Part shown: piece by piece, positions 36,428 to 49,094 of the stretch
Layout: each line of letters opens with the position of its first letter
Position numbering within the stretch: position 1 is the stretch's first letter
Assembly (NCBI RefSeq): GCF_030272615.1
Contig: NC_081413.1
Coordinates: 561,474,445 to 561,538,444, forward strand
Direction of reading: 5' to 3'
DNA: 64,000 nucleotides
Source of the DNA: Cryptomeria japonica
Taxonomy: Eukaryota; Streptophyta; Pinopsida; Cupressales; Cupressaceae
The notes under the pieces: model-generated
Told to the model about the DNA's origin: nothing
Database searches by the model: none
Seen by the model: the letters and a program-made list of their open reading frames with translations, nothing else
Translations under genes and position numbers: made by a program

Positions 36428-38105
36428 TGTAGACACCCAAAATGGTCAACGCTTGCGAGTTCATACTTTAACATTTGCACATTGCCTCATTTTAGGTTTT
36501 TGCGTTGCATTAACATTTCTCCTATGTCATGCACTTGGTCTTTATCATTTGCGAGCATCGAGTCATTCTTTTACATTCTTCATTCATCTCGTATTCAAAT
36601 TTGGTCTTGTCAACAACACTATTCAGTCATGATTTTGATCGATTTTATCTTGTTGCATCAATGTGCGTGCTAATTTGTCATCATTTTGGACATCGTCAAT
36701 CCTAATTAGGGTTTTGTCTTCTTTTCAATCTTGCGATCGATTTGTCATCAATCATTTCTCTCTTATCAATCTTATCATCAATCTTATCATTTTGGACATC
36801 GTCAATCCTAATTAGGGTTTTGTCCTCTTTTCAATCTTATCATTTTGGACATCGTCAATCCTAATTAGGGTTTTGTCCTCTTTTCAATCTTATCATCTGG
36901 CGGTCGATTTGTCATCGATCATTGTCATGTTTGATTTTGTCATTTTGTGATCGATTTGTCATCGATCGTGGTTATTTTCAATCTTGTCGCCTTGCAATCT
37001 ATTTTGTCGTCGATCCTTGTCCTCTTGTCGATCTTGTCATTTTGCGATAATTTTGCTATCGATTGTTGTCTGTCTCAATTATGTCAATTTGGATCAATTT
37101 GTCATTGTTCCTCGTCAATTGGTGCATCTATCAATCAAATAATTTATCACATTGGTCCTTTGTCAGTCAAAATCATGATCATAATCGAATCAACATCAAT
37201 TATCTTCAATCAAGACCTAATTGTCATTCTCGCATTGCTAACTCACCTTTTAGGGTTTCATGATTTAGTCATTTAACCTTGCTTATCATTTTCTTCCTTT
37301 AGGATTAATAAATTACTTATTTATCCTAAGTCTTCTCATTACAATTAAATCTTCATTTAATTGGCTAATTATTCCTCTTTGTGAATGAATTAATTAATAA
37401 ATGAAAAATTATTGATTAATTCACTAATTTCTAATTTCCATCAATTTCTTAATTCCTAAATTCTTAATTCTCTAATTTCCTAATTTCTTAATTTATCCAA
37501 TTTCAATTTCCTCCTATTTCCCTCCTAAATTCATGGAAATGACATGTCAATTTGTCATAAATTTGTCATAATTGACAATCAATCAATTTTGACATAGAAG
37601 TTGTCATAATTTGTCATCAATTATCAATCAATCAAATTTTGCATAGAAGGTGCATAATTTTTCATAATTTGTCATAATTGACATAATTGATTTTCAATTT
37701 CCATTTGAATTGAATCATGCTAATCTTGTCATCTCTCCAATTCTTCTATAAATTGGATGATTTTCTTCAATCAAATCCCTAGCCGCTAATTGGTAATCAG
37801 ACTATCGAATTTCTAGTACTCTTGATCAGTAATCTTGTCTACTTGCTTTCAATTGTGTATGTGCACTTGTAGGTGAGATCCACAATCCAACCATTTGAAG
37901 AGGAAAGAAGAACAATGGAGCCGCATGGAAGGAGCATTCAAATGATCATCCGGTCTGCATAATCTTTTGTTTTTGAATGCTTTGTTTTCATGTCTCTATT
38001 GGATGTTGTTTAGGATAGATCGTTGCAATTTGCTTTCATGATTGAGCTAATGTCTAGTGTTTTGATATATTTTGCTTGTGATGATTTCCTATTTCCTAAC
38101 GTACA
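36428..38105 (+). repeat. 3' LTR of the 13-kb element
   Basis: It is 1,678 bp and begins TGTAGACACCC right after the PPT. It keeps the tandem CCTAATTAGG units (36700-36880) and the TATAAATT box near 37747. It is nearly identical to the 5' LTR after its first 300 bp. Confidence 0.93.
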
Positions 38106-38110
38106 CTATC

Positions 38111-38690
38111 TCATATTTTGAAGACTATAAGCCATTTTTAAATGGTAGTATTTTTCACTTGGTACAAAAACTGTTAGTTGCATGCAATGCAAGGTTGCAA
38201 TATAGGATATATTTGATTTTGTTAATTGTGGGAACAAACCAACATCACGAGCGTGTCTAGGTGGGAAAGTTTATAGTAGGAATGCTCCTATTGTGCCTCC
38301 CAATGAGCCAGAACATCGAGATCCATACCCTACCGGTGCGGTCCCTTAAGTGCCCTGAGTCCAAAAAAAATTCAAACTTTGACAGACTATGTCTTGCAAT
38401 TTAGGACATATATGATTGATCTATTTGAACCTATAGGTTTGCGTGAGGCTCATCTATAATTAACTATCTCATTTTTCGAAGACTCAAAGCCATTTTCAAA
38501 TGGTATCATTTTTTACTTGGTGAAAAAGTGTCAGTTGCAAGATAAGTTAGATTTGATTCTGTTTGTCGTGGGCACAAACCAACATCATAAGCACATCTGA
38601 GTGGGTAGTTTTACAAGAGGCATGCTCCCGTTGTACCTCCTATCTCACTAGAACATCTAGAGCCATACGGTAGGCTTACGCATGTACTCA
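38111..38690 (+). repeat. ~350-bp tandem repeat, right part of the array
   Basis: It continues the unit cut at 24957. Unit starts are at 38194 and 38534, giving periods of 359 (across the insertion) and 340. The array then stops near 38690. Confidence 0.85.
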
Positions 38691-38869
38691 TAAATAATCA
38701 TAAATTAGGTCATGTACTCATAAATAGCCATACAAAATTTCAAGTATAATCAAAAATAAAAATGCATCACAAAATTCCATTTATGCACAAATTTACATAT
38801 ACAAAAATTTCATATACTGAAACTAACATATATTCAAAATTTACCTCTAAAAATGGACAAATCAGCTCT

Positions 38870-39095
38870 TAGCTATTTAAATATACAAAAAAAATATGTA
38901 AAAATCAGCTCATGGGCATTTATATATAATTTGGCATATAAATATGTAAAATCCAACTTATGGTCATCTAAATATACAAAATTTGGCATTTAAATATGTA
39001 AAAATCATCTCATGACCATTTAAATATACAAAATTTTGCCTCTTAATATGACCAAAATAGCTCATGGACATTTATATATACAAAAAATGAATATA
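38870..39095. repeat. AT-rich minisatellite, unit about 50 bp
   Basis: Units carry CTCATGGNCATTTAAATATA and AATTTGGCATTTAAATATG; starts are at about 38911, 38959, 39011 and 39063. It lies just past the 3' end of the transposase-like pseudogene. Confidence 0.7.
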
Positions 39096-42000
39096 GAAAA
39101 ATTTGCTGATGATAAATACAAAATTCTCAAAATCATTCTACCTTTAACCTTAGAATCTTTATAATGCTCCAACAATTGAACACTTGTAGATGACCCAAAA
39201 TCAATCAAGTCAGCCCTCTGGATCAACTCTAACTTGTATTGTGTCAAGTATTTCCTTGTGGTCATATTCATCAATTTTCCATTAATTCTTTTTATGGGGT
39301 CTACCATGATACTTAATCAATTGAATATTTGTTGCAACAATAATGTTGGAGAAATGAAGAATATGTCTGTGTATTTCAAAGTCCTCGAACAACCAAACAT
39401 TAGAATTCTTGATAGGGTATCTCCTAAGCCATGTGCCTTCAATGACAACAAACCCTACTGGGTACTCAATACCCTCTCCATCAATGATTGTGGTTGTCAA
39501 TTTTCTCTTAGGCTCAATAAAATGAAAAAAAAGTAATTTGTTCCTTCTTCATTGTTCTCTTCTACAACAACTGTGTACACATAACCTGCATTTTATATAA
39601 TGATAATTAATACCAAAAACAATATTTGATATAACAAAATGAGACCAAAAAAAATTCTGAAATAAAATTAACCAAAACAATCATCTAGTTCCACTAGGTC
39701 ACATACATGGTTGAAATCAACTGATGCTTCCATCTGGTTCAACTGCATTGCTTTGGGTATTTTATAGGTATCAATGGGAACCAACCATCTACAAGACCAT
39801 TTGTCAATCCACTCTTGTGATTCACATTATTCACACAAAAAATACATACATGAAGAGAAAAGAAATACAATCTGTCTAGTATAAATTACTAGTGAGCTTG
39901 CATTTGAACTTCTAAATGAGTGCATGTCACTCGATCCTCAAACTGTACAACAATCTTGATAGTTTTCAATGTTAGATTCCTTGATCAACCAAAAATATCT
40001 ATGAACCATTGACAAACCTACATTACCTGGTCCCATTGTAGAGTTACACCATTGCATAATTTTAGTTGCATCTGTCAACTCAGCACCACCTTTGTACCTC
40101 AATTCTTCTCTGGCTAGGGCTCTTTTTACGCTTGGTCCTACACTATCATTCTCTCCCTTTCCATGTCGAGACTCAATGAAATTTCAAAAATGTTGTACAC
40201 CACTTGTCACGTGCATCCTAGTCAACTAATAGAACATCCTTACATTATTGAATTGTGAGGTGCAATTAGTTGACCATATTATGTGTTGGTTGTATCATAT
40301 GTTCCTTTCCCTTAATTATCATAGAAAACTTTACAACATCCTTGCACAAACTCTGAGAAATGAGTACAACAACCACTTATGTAGAAGTGATACTCTCTAA
40401 CAACCTTTATGTTATCCTTTGTGCTATCATCTACATGCATGAATTTGTGTGTACAAAAATAGAAACTTGTACAGAGTGGTAATACTTATATTTCACTTCA
40501 TTTTGAGGTTATAGTGTATAATTTTCAGCAAAATCAATGATAGAAACAATGGAACCAAGAGGAAATGTGTCCTTACATAACTGGAATTGCTCATCTAACC
40601 ATCAAGCTCTATGTGTACACATTGTGTACTCATAAACTAGTTTCTCTTGAAAGATTCTCATAAATTCAGTTACACATATATCATTTTTTACTAACTCAAA
40701 TATTTTCAATTCTTTTCCATCTTTAACCCCATATGTGACTTTCTTGTACTTTCCAAAAGAAACTAGTTTCTTACTATTTTCATGTGTGCTATCCAATTAT
40801 ACACATCTTGGCAAATATTGTAAAGCACCACATGTAGCATAAGAACCTTTCAAACACATCATCTCTTTTACATAGCACACTTGAAATAAATTCTCTTGGT
40901 GACTTAGGAGGTGCTTGTATATTGTATTCCTACAAAACATTGTTAGTGTGAAAAATATAACATATATGATGATAAATATCATAGTGTATGGAAAATTCAA
41001 TATGCACCCTACAGCAACACGTGGTGTGTACATGATTAATCTTAACATGAAAAGGTTTTGCCATTTAAAAAAATCTTTGACTAATTCTTATTTGAGGAAA
41101 CTTTTGAAGGAATCTTTCATAAAATTTTGTTTGAGTCATATCCAAATAGTGTTTGCCATGTGGCTCATGATTTATAGATCCAATTCATCTTCTAACAACA
41201 TCTCTTTAGTTAGGCGAAACCCTTGTGTTGTCATGCCAAAAAATTTCAATTAATGTTCTTAGTGCAACCAAAACCTTGTCTTTCATTGGTTGTCTACCCA
41301 AGAATGCCCAAAGAGAATTATTGTTAGGATCCTCTATTTTCTCTCGCCTCTCTAATTATTATGTAATGTTGTTCTACTTATGTTTAATGACTTATTTTTC
41401 TTATCAAACGATCTTTTTTTATTTTCTTTCTCATTATGGTTGATGTAATAACACATCGAGTAACATTAGAATCTTTAGTATGTGATTTTGAACCAATACC
41501 TTGATATGCATCAAATATATTTCTCACAATAGTACTTTCACTATTACTTTTAGATGATCTTAGGCCTAGAATTTTCAGTCTCTCTAAAATTCAAATTTTT
41601 AATCATTTCAACAATTAATTGGCATCTTTCAATTTTATTTAAGTCTTCAAAATAGTGTCGCCATATTCTTTTAACCATTCTTCTACAAATTTTTTCGTTT
41701 ATTTTCTCGGGCATTGGCTTGAAAATATTCGCATCAATGTCAATTGGATACTTTGGTTTCCTACAAATAATTCTAGGAGGTGTTAACATTGGTGCATTAC
41801 ATGCATTAGGTACATTCATTGCATCAAATTGAACTGGTGTATGTTCATCATTTGATTGATTATTCATTATGGTCTCTTCTTCGACTTCATTAGGTTCATT
41901 CGGCAAATCAAATGTTGTTGGTGCATCTTCATCATTTGTTTGATTATTGATTTTGTTTTCTTCTTCAATTACATTAGCTTCATTAGGTACATCGAATTGA

Positions 42001-42133
42001 GATGTTGTGGATGATGTACCTTCTTGTCTCATTGTTCGTAGGTCAAATAATTTTTGCATACATTTCCTTTGTCTTTCTTTTTTGGCCTCTCGTTGTTACG
42101 TTGTTCCTCACTTGTTCTTTCCCATCATTAGTA
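39062..42133 (-). pseudogene. Transposase-like pseudogene with a DDE-type motif series
   Basis: Pieces of one long minus-strand protein survive in several frames. The N-terminal part is acidic (42059-41550), with the repeated phrase FDLPNEPNEVEEE, then RMVKRIWRHYFEDL. Next come KFPQIRISQRFF and HTTCCCRVHIEF (about 41090-40980), SPREFISSVLCKRDD (about 40910), VSFGKYKKVTYG (about 40760), DFAENY (40518-40536), EYHFYISG, WSTNCTSQFNNVRMFY (about 40270), and FIESRHGKGENDSVG (about 40160). I recognise this order (DFxENY, WSDGC, HGKGxxDxxG) from uncharacterised transposase-like proteins of plants and animals; I cannot name the superfamily. The expected Asp of WSDGC is Thr here. Many stops and frameshifts show it is dead. 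No terminal inverted repeats were identified. Confidence 0.6.
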
Positions 42134-42600
42134 AAAGTTATCCTCAATAGAATCATTTTTCATATATATGTAAAGAAAACCTTAAATAAACAATTTAATA
42201 ACCATAAAAATGAGTATTATCATTATTTTTAAAACCAAAACTTAAAAAAAATCACAATAACATTGACCAAACTAATTAGAACAATAATTCAATCATTTGA
42301 AATCATGCAAAACTAAATTTTCACTTTCACATATAAAACTATCAAAGAATCGTAGAATCAGTTGCATTGGGGCCTTCAATGAATTCAAAAACTCCTTTTG
42401 ATGTCATTGAAGTGGCAAGCCAATTGAAAATATATTCCTGAAACACATACAGGTTATGTTTATTTAACTCGTACATGTTATTAGTCCCTAAAAATTCCCA
42501 ATAGGCCAACATTCATATTTCCAATACCCCATACATGATTTTACATATTAAAAACTTGTACGTGTTATAAATTTAAAACTCATACATAGTAAAGAAAAGG
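42134..42600. other. AT-rich DNA, nothing recognised
   Basis: No coding frame, repeat or transposon end could be supported. Confidence 0.5.
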
Positions 42601-42611
42601 TTAAGGAAAAG

Positions 42612-42735
42612 TGGTGAGAGAGAGAGAAAGGGAGAGGGAAAGAGAGTTCAGGAGGGAGGGGGAGAGGGAGAGAGAGAGGATGGGAAAGGGAGGGAGGGAG
42701 GCAAAGAGGGAGAGGATGAGAGAGAGAGAGAGAGT
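42612..42735. repeat. Purine-rich (GA) tract
   Basis: GAGAGAG and GGGAGG runs with a nearly pure purine strand. Any ORFs here are artefacts of the repeat. Confidence 0.95.
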
Positions 42736-44455
42736 CATGCCTGGACATGAGGCATAGAGGACAAAACATCCATGAACATGAAAATGCATTTTTTTAAAAA
42801 TATAACATATGCAAATGCTAAAAGATACATTTGACGAGATACATAATGAATGAACTAACTAATATCCTCAAGGCCCCATAATGATGCAACATGAGGTTAA
42901 ACATCATCTCAAATATTTAACAAGGAACTGTTATACAAATTACAATATAAAACATTGCATGGGTACAAGATTCTCATTACATTACTTGAGAATTTTACAT
43001 AAGAATTTCAAATACATAATGATGGATTGTTAATATACAAATTTCCAAGAGTCCCATGAAGGGAAGAATACATGAATTTGGTCTAATAATAATAGTCTTC
43101 AAAACTTCTCTAAGCCAACATGAACATGAAGCTGAAGGAGCCAAACCCAATGGGTGCAAAAAAAACTCCAGCCAACCATGTGGCACCAAAAGGTCCACCC
43201 CTTGTGCTAGGAGGTACAAACCAAACCCATTAGGCAAAATCAAGACAAACAAGGGTACCAACATGACTCACATGAAATTTCTCACAAAGAGCAATTAGTC
43301 AAAATGTACAAAAGGCTCATAAGAGAACACCACATATATCATATAAGAATAAGACCCAAACTCCAGAGGCCATAAGAAAACCACAGAAGGGCAACAATCA
43401 TGAGAAACCAACCACTTCCAGAAAACTCAAAAATACATGGAAGGATAAAGATACAAGTTACCACTAGGTTGAAAATGGAGGAGTTTCATCACTAGAATGC
43501 CATGGGTTACCCTGGTATATATTCACTAGTGGAACACACCAACCTTTTGAGAAGACAAGATTGGTGGAAGTCATTCCAGTTCTTTCTCTACTTACCCTCA
43601 AACCTATATGAGCGTTTGTGGGTAAGGAGGCATGAGAGAATTATCTTAATTAATGTGAACTTACTACCCACCCAAGTTCATTAATTAGGTTATCACTTGA
43701 TTACAAAACTCCAATTGGGTTACCCTGGTGACCACTTAGGCTCCTGACCCCCAATAGAAGCCACTCCCCCTACTTGCACCTAGGAAACAAAATAAACACA
43801 ACGCCATGATATATAGAACATAAGGAGTCATGATTTCCACCATAGCATGGCTTAGTTTACATTCTAGAAAAGATCCTCAAAAAGGGGAAATAACATCAAT
43901 AGGCTAGGAATGGTTATCTAGCATGCAAAAATCCACTAAATCAAAATATCAAGAGAAAATAGTACATTAATTACTAGTAATGAAGACTCGACTAACAAGG
44001 TAGTCTTTCAAGACACCAATATTATAACACTCAAAGGACAAGGAGAAAACTTGTACAAAAGAAAATCTAACATTGACCAAGCCTTTTGAAGCTAAATACA
44101 ATCAAAGCAACATTATTGAGTACTCAATAATGATTGACAAAACAAATTAATACCATGGTCTCATAAAGCCAAACGTGACAAGAGCAATTATACTATAAAA
44201 CCAAGGAGTTCAAGATAACACCTATAACTTCATTAATTCAATTTTAACATTATGTTCTCAAAATTCCAAAATCAAAAACATTAAAATTCATACATTTTCT
44301 CATTACACAATAAAACTAACTTTTCAAAGATATATCCTTAATGAAACTAAATACATTTCTACCAATTTCACTATTCATGACTAATTCAATTACAATAAAA
44401 AAGACACAATTCTAAAATCTACTTTATTCCATAATAGAGACATAAATGAGAATCT
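42736..44455. other. Intergenic DNA, nothing recognised
   Basis: Mixed AT-rich sequence. The phrase GGGTTACCCTGGT occurs twice (43504 and 43718), but no element boundaries or coding could be supported. Confidence 0.5.
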
Positions 44456-44457
44456 TT

Positions 44458-44498
44458 TGTGTGTGTGTGTGTGTACACACACACACACACACACACAT
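44458..44498. repeat. (GT)n then (AC)n microsatellite
   Basis: A TG run followed directly by an AC run, making a short self-complementary tract. Confidence 0.95.
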
Positions 44499-44530
44499 TT
44501 ATGTTTATACAATCTCATTAAAACTAAACA

Positions 44531-44610
44531 AAACTAGATTTTATTCATAGTTACTAATTACTGTAATATTACCTTTTCTAAAAGAACAAACAAAAAATCT
44601 TTTTGTATGT
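44531..44610 (+). repeat. 80-bp direct repeat, copy 1
   Basis: It matches 46197-46276 with only two mismatches by eye. The two copies bracket the LTR at 44634-46109, and each is preceded by a microsatellite. Confidence 0.9.
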
Positions 44611-44633
44611 TGTAAAGTTTTGATGCCAATAGC

Positions 44634-46109
44634 TAACAAGATGAGAGGGGGGTGAATCATACAAACTTTATCTTCCATAAAATCAACAGATTCAACCTCA
44701 GTAACTTATACTTCAACAATATAACCAAAAACTACTAAACATGCTATCTCATAAACACATAATCATCATAACACATATAACACCAGATTTAACATGGAAA
44801 CCCAAATAGGGAAAAACCACTGTGGGCTTTCGGACCCACTAAGAAATATACTCTTCTAGAGTATGTTCGATTAAAAGCAAATCTTGTTAAAGATTACAAA
44901 TACATTGCTAGACATGACCTTGTTAAAGGATTTCCCTCAGATTTGTTAGGATCTTCACTTTGTTAGAAGTGACCTTGTCAAAGGATTTCAAACACTCAAC
45001 TAGAATGTTACCTTGCTAGAGGGTTTACAAATAAGACTTTTAGGTCCACTCGATTAAGAGATTTTTTGTCACTTACAAAATAATAGTAATAAAAATATAT
45101 CTGCAACTTCACATGTAAAATGCTAAAGAAGATTCTATTTGCTCAAAACAATCTTGTCATAGGACTTATCTTGTCCCTCTGCTAGGCTCCCTACTCTTTT
45201 ATTCAAACAGGTCTTCAAGATTTTGTGCTCGGTAATCACTATGTAGCATCCCTATGCTTACACTTGCCCACATACATTTTTTATCAACAATTCCTTATTT
45301 ATAAACAATTTTCTAACCGCTGAATCTCCTTGATCACATTTCCCATGATCAATCATAGCCTCAGATTTTCAATCTTGACTAGGTTCAATGTATCCTTCAA
45401 TATGGAAAAGGTTTTACCTCACTTTGGAACTTGCATTCCTTCCTAGGAACGTGTGCTAGGTTATTGTGGTTCAATCTGTGTTGTAGATCTTCCTCTTGTA
45501 TTTTCCATTGCCATAGATCTTTAACAAACTTCATGCACGTCATACCAATCATTTATACATCTCCAACTCATCAACATCCTTCATTAAATAATGCTTTTAT
45601 CCATCCAATGTGATCTATAATAACTCGGTTGCAACTCGGTGAATACTAAACCTCACTTGGTAGACATTCCGTCTTCATTAATCGATATCGATAACCTTAG
45701 GGTTTACTGACTAGGTTCCTTAGGGTTTACCGACTAGGTTCTTTGCTCGGTGACATAGTATAGTATTAACCTTACAATCAATAGCATATGCAGGATATCA
45801 AAACAATCTAAACATCATGATCTCATCATTGTCTAACTCAATAATAGTTGCCCATTGAATAACTTATTTCTCCCCTTATTCATCACATTCTTTCTGTGTC
45901 TTGTACCGACATCATAATTCTCTTCAAATCAATCTTCTTAAGATATGGCAACATCATACTGAATCAAAATATCAATTTCTTGACATCAATGACAAAATAA
46001 TTTTATAAAGATAGCTATCATCCTTCTTTAGTTATATTGATAATCTTCAACAACCTTCTCAATATCCTTAATGAAATATCAACAATCTCCTTCTATTGAA
46101 ATGCCAACA
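44634..46109 (-). repeat. Copia-type LTR (minus strand), truncated element
   Basis: The minus-strand start TGTTGGCATTTC is at 46109 and the 3' end ...CACCCCCCTCTCATCTTGTTAG is near 44634. A degenerate primer site (minus strand TTGGCATCAAAAC) follows at 44621-44633, then unrelated sequence. It carries the conserved AAACCCAAATAGGGAAAAAC block near 44799 and internal phrases such as TTTTGTCATTGATGTCA (minus strand, near 45990). About 1.48 kb. It is a 5' LTR with the start of the interior, or a solo LTR with a chance primer-like flank. Confidence 0.65.
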
Positions 46110-46770
46110 TATGTATATATATACATATATATATATATGTATGTATATATGTATATATATGTATACACATGAATATACACACATATATATAGATATAAAC
46201 TAGATTTTATTCATAGTTACTAATTACTGTAATATTCCCTTTTCTAAAAGAACAAACAAAAAATATTTTTGTATGTATATATACATATATATAGATATAT
46301 GTATATATGTATATATATGTATATGCATGTATATTCATATATACATATGTATATATGTATGTATACATATGTATATATACATATATACATATATATATAC
46401 ATATACATATATATACACATATATATATATATATATGTATATGTGTATATATGTATGTATATATATGTATATACATGTATATATATATATATATGTATGT
46501 ATGTATGTATGCATACATATATATAAATATGTATATATACATATATATATACATGCATACATATATATAGCTATATATGTATGTATGTATATATATATGT
46601 ATGTATGTATGTATGCATGTATATATATATGTATGTATGTATATGTATGTATATAGGTATGTATTTGTGTATATATGTGTGTGTGTATACATATATATGT
46701 ATGTATGTATATATACATATGTATACATATATATACATATGTATATATACATATATATAATACACTATAC
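46110..46770. repeat. Long cryptic TATATG/CATATA microsatellite field
   Basis: About 660 bp of TATA, TATG and CATA words. It is interrupted at 46197-46276 by the second copy of the 80-bp repeat. The Tyr/Ile/His-rich ORFs on both strands are repeat artefacts. Confidence 0.95.
46197..46276 (+). repeat. 80-bp direct repeat, copy 2
   Basis: Counterpart of 44531-44610; differs at two sites. Confidence 0.9.
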
Positions 46771-46886
46771 AAAATTGCATTCAATAGATATCGACAAAGC
46801 AAATTAAAATTCACCGCACAATGCAGACAATGTTAAAATCCTATAGCGAAGGAAGAGGAGTACGGGTGCCATGGGAAACTTTCCCA

Positions 46887-46962
46887 CCCCACTGAAGTGG
46901 GGTTGGCTCCCCACAGCGAGGGGAAACCCATGTTGTGGGTCGAGTCCTTCCCACATTGTGGG
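46887..46962. other. Cluster of four GC-rich palindromes
   Basis: CCCCACTGAAGTGGGG (46887-46902), CCCCACAGCGAGGGG (46909-46923), CCCATGTTGTGGG (46927-46939) and CCCACATTGTGGG (46950-46962) sit in a GC-rich island inside AT-rich DNA. Each can form a small hairpin. Confidence 0.8.
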
Positions 46963-46989
46963 TGGGAATCCCTTTGGCCCCCAAAAGAT

Positions 46990-48900
46990 CTCACAATGAG
47001 AACAAGGGAATTAGCAGGCCGAACAAGCAATATAAAACATAGACCAAAATTACAAGTATGCAAACATTGATATCTAGAAAAGACAATATATATGCAAACA
47101 TTGATATTCCTATGAAAAATGCAATAATCAGACATGATTGACAGAGCTATAATACAACTATGAATAACATTATTAAATCAAAATTTCAGATTTAAGAATG
47201 ATAGATTTCCCTAGTATGAAAAGATTTAACCCTCGATTTTTTTAATAGAAATTGCATAAGGACTGATATAAAACATAACAAAACAAAGCCATAGATACAT
47301 TTCTTTCAAATTTCAATTTTTGTAGATGAACACAAATTTTGAAGATCTACCCAACACAATCCTACGAAAACCAATTAATCCTTAAGTTTTTCAAATCGGT
47401 AAAATTTTCATAAAGATATTCATTCAAATTAACCTACAAAAGAGGAAAAGATAGATTCCCTACCTCTTTACTCAATTCGGGATGCAATCACAGAGAATGG
47501 AGGAAGCAGAGATTTTCTAGTAAATCCATGCCAAGACACCCAAATCCAGAATAACTTCACAAAATCAATCCAACTCCTTCGCTAATTTCTTCAATGGATT
47601 ATTCCCCCAAAAATTTCTTTGAAATCCCCAAAATCCTAGAATATAAATTTCCTAAACAAAAAAGAAAATTCATGGCAAATCTTCTTCTTCTTGCCCTCCA
47701 AAAAGAAAACAACCAAAATAAAAATATCCTTTTTTAATGTAACTCCTGACATGCAAGATTCCTCCATTATTTAAACCCATTAAATTATTTTGTAACCCCC
47801 ACATGCACATGAAATTATTAATTAAAATAAATAATAACTATTTTTTTTAGATTTAATTTTCAAAACAATAAGTGGTAATAATATTTTTTTTATTATTATT
47901 ATTATTTTTTTAATAACAATAAGTGATAATGAGATTATTAAAGGAATATTTAATTAAATATTTATAATAGATCAAATGAGATAGCATAATGAATCATTAA
48001 TTAACTAATCTTTAAATATATACTTGTTATTTTTAATTCCCTTATAAATTCTCTTTTCGAGATAATTATTTAATTTAAATATTTAAAAGCTTTAAGTACC
48101 ACAATCATAATCTATTAATTAATTAAACAACCACATCCCAAATACAAAGAGGGATAAAATACTAATCACTCAACAAGAATTATTATACAAACTAACAAAG
48201 GGTGACAATTGACAAGACTTGACGAACAAGGAACTAGGGTGCCTAACAAGGGTTTGACTGATATCTTCTTTGTCCACTTTACCATTGGGTTGGAGAGCAA
48301 GCTCAAACCTGGAGATTTAGATGAAGTAGATGCTTGGTATCTACAGTTGCATAAACAAACTATTGAATACATATATATAATCCACAAAATATCATATTGT
48401 TAATAGGGAATGGAAGCGACACAGTTTGTCGGTAAAGAGCAGCATGATGCCTTTCCCTTTCACCCAAGAAAATCAAATATGGAAATAATGTACATCAAGT
48501 CACTATACATCAATAAATGTAAAGAAATTTGTAAATAAACTAATCCAATAATGAAATACTATATATGGGTAACATCTAATAATCACATCATAAACTAAAT
48601 CATATGATTCCATCAAATAATTTGCCATACACTTATCAATCAAAACCACATAACAACATTAGAGATAATAAGTAATTTAAGATCAAGGAAAATATACATC
48701 TATAATCAACTAACACACACACCAAGTAGAGATACATCATAAAACATCACTATTTTGACCAATCACATAACATGAAATATCATAGTCACATAGAAATCCA
48801 GGAAGCATAGACTAGCATCACAACCAAAACCAAAATCAACCAACACCAAAAGGGTCAAAGCCACACACAAAAAGCTCAAAAATATAAGGTCTACCAAGTC
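46990..48900. other. AT-rich intergenic DNA, no supported gene
   Basis: A short ORF at 48209-48403 shows some protein-like composition (FVHFTIGLESKLKPGDLDEV) and could be a gag fragment, but I cannot support it. The stretch 47810-48130 is very AT-rich. Confidence 0.5.
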
Positions 48901-48904
48901 AAAA

Positions 48905-49015
48905 GAGAGGGGCACTATAGAGAGAGGATGGAAAAGGGAGGGAGTTAGAGATAGAGACAAAGGGAGAGAAAGAGACAAAGGGGGAGAGAGAGAGGGAGAG
49001 AAAGAGACAGAGGGG

Positions 49016-49094
<79 letters not shown>

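Larger units (their letters stand above)
24958..38105 (+). mobile_element. 13.1-kb LTR element without pol, with antisense plant-mobile-domain gene
   Basis: The LTRs are 24958-26633 and 36428-38105, starting TGTAGACACCC and ending TACA, with a perfect target duplication CTATC (24953-24957 and 38106-38110). The 9.8-kb interior has a 2.1-kb leader, one long sense ORF (28729-31545), an A-rich short tandem repeat, and an antisense gene before the PPT (AAAGAGGGGCAAAA, 36414-36427). No RT, RNase H or integrase motif is found. The size and the antisense ORF near the 3' LTR resemble Tat-lineage Ty3/gypsy elements, where such captured antisense ORFs are known; lineage assignment here is inference. Lack of pol makes it a large non-autonomous derivative. 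Confidence 0.85.

Noticed and set aside
46207-46814. Many Tyr/Ile/His/Met ORFs on both strands
   Set aside because: Artefacts of the TATATG/CATATA microsatellite.
48209-48403. 64-codon ORF with protein-like composition
   Set aside because: No motif, no supporting neighbour and no way to tell a gag fragment from chance; noted only in the surrounding region.
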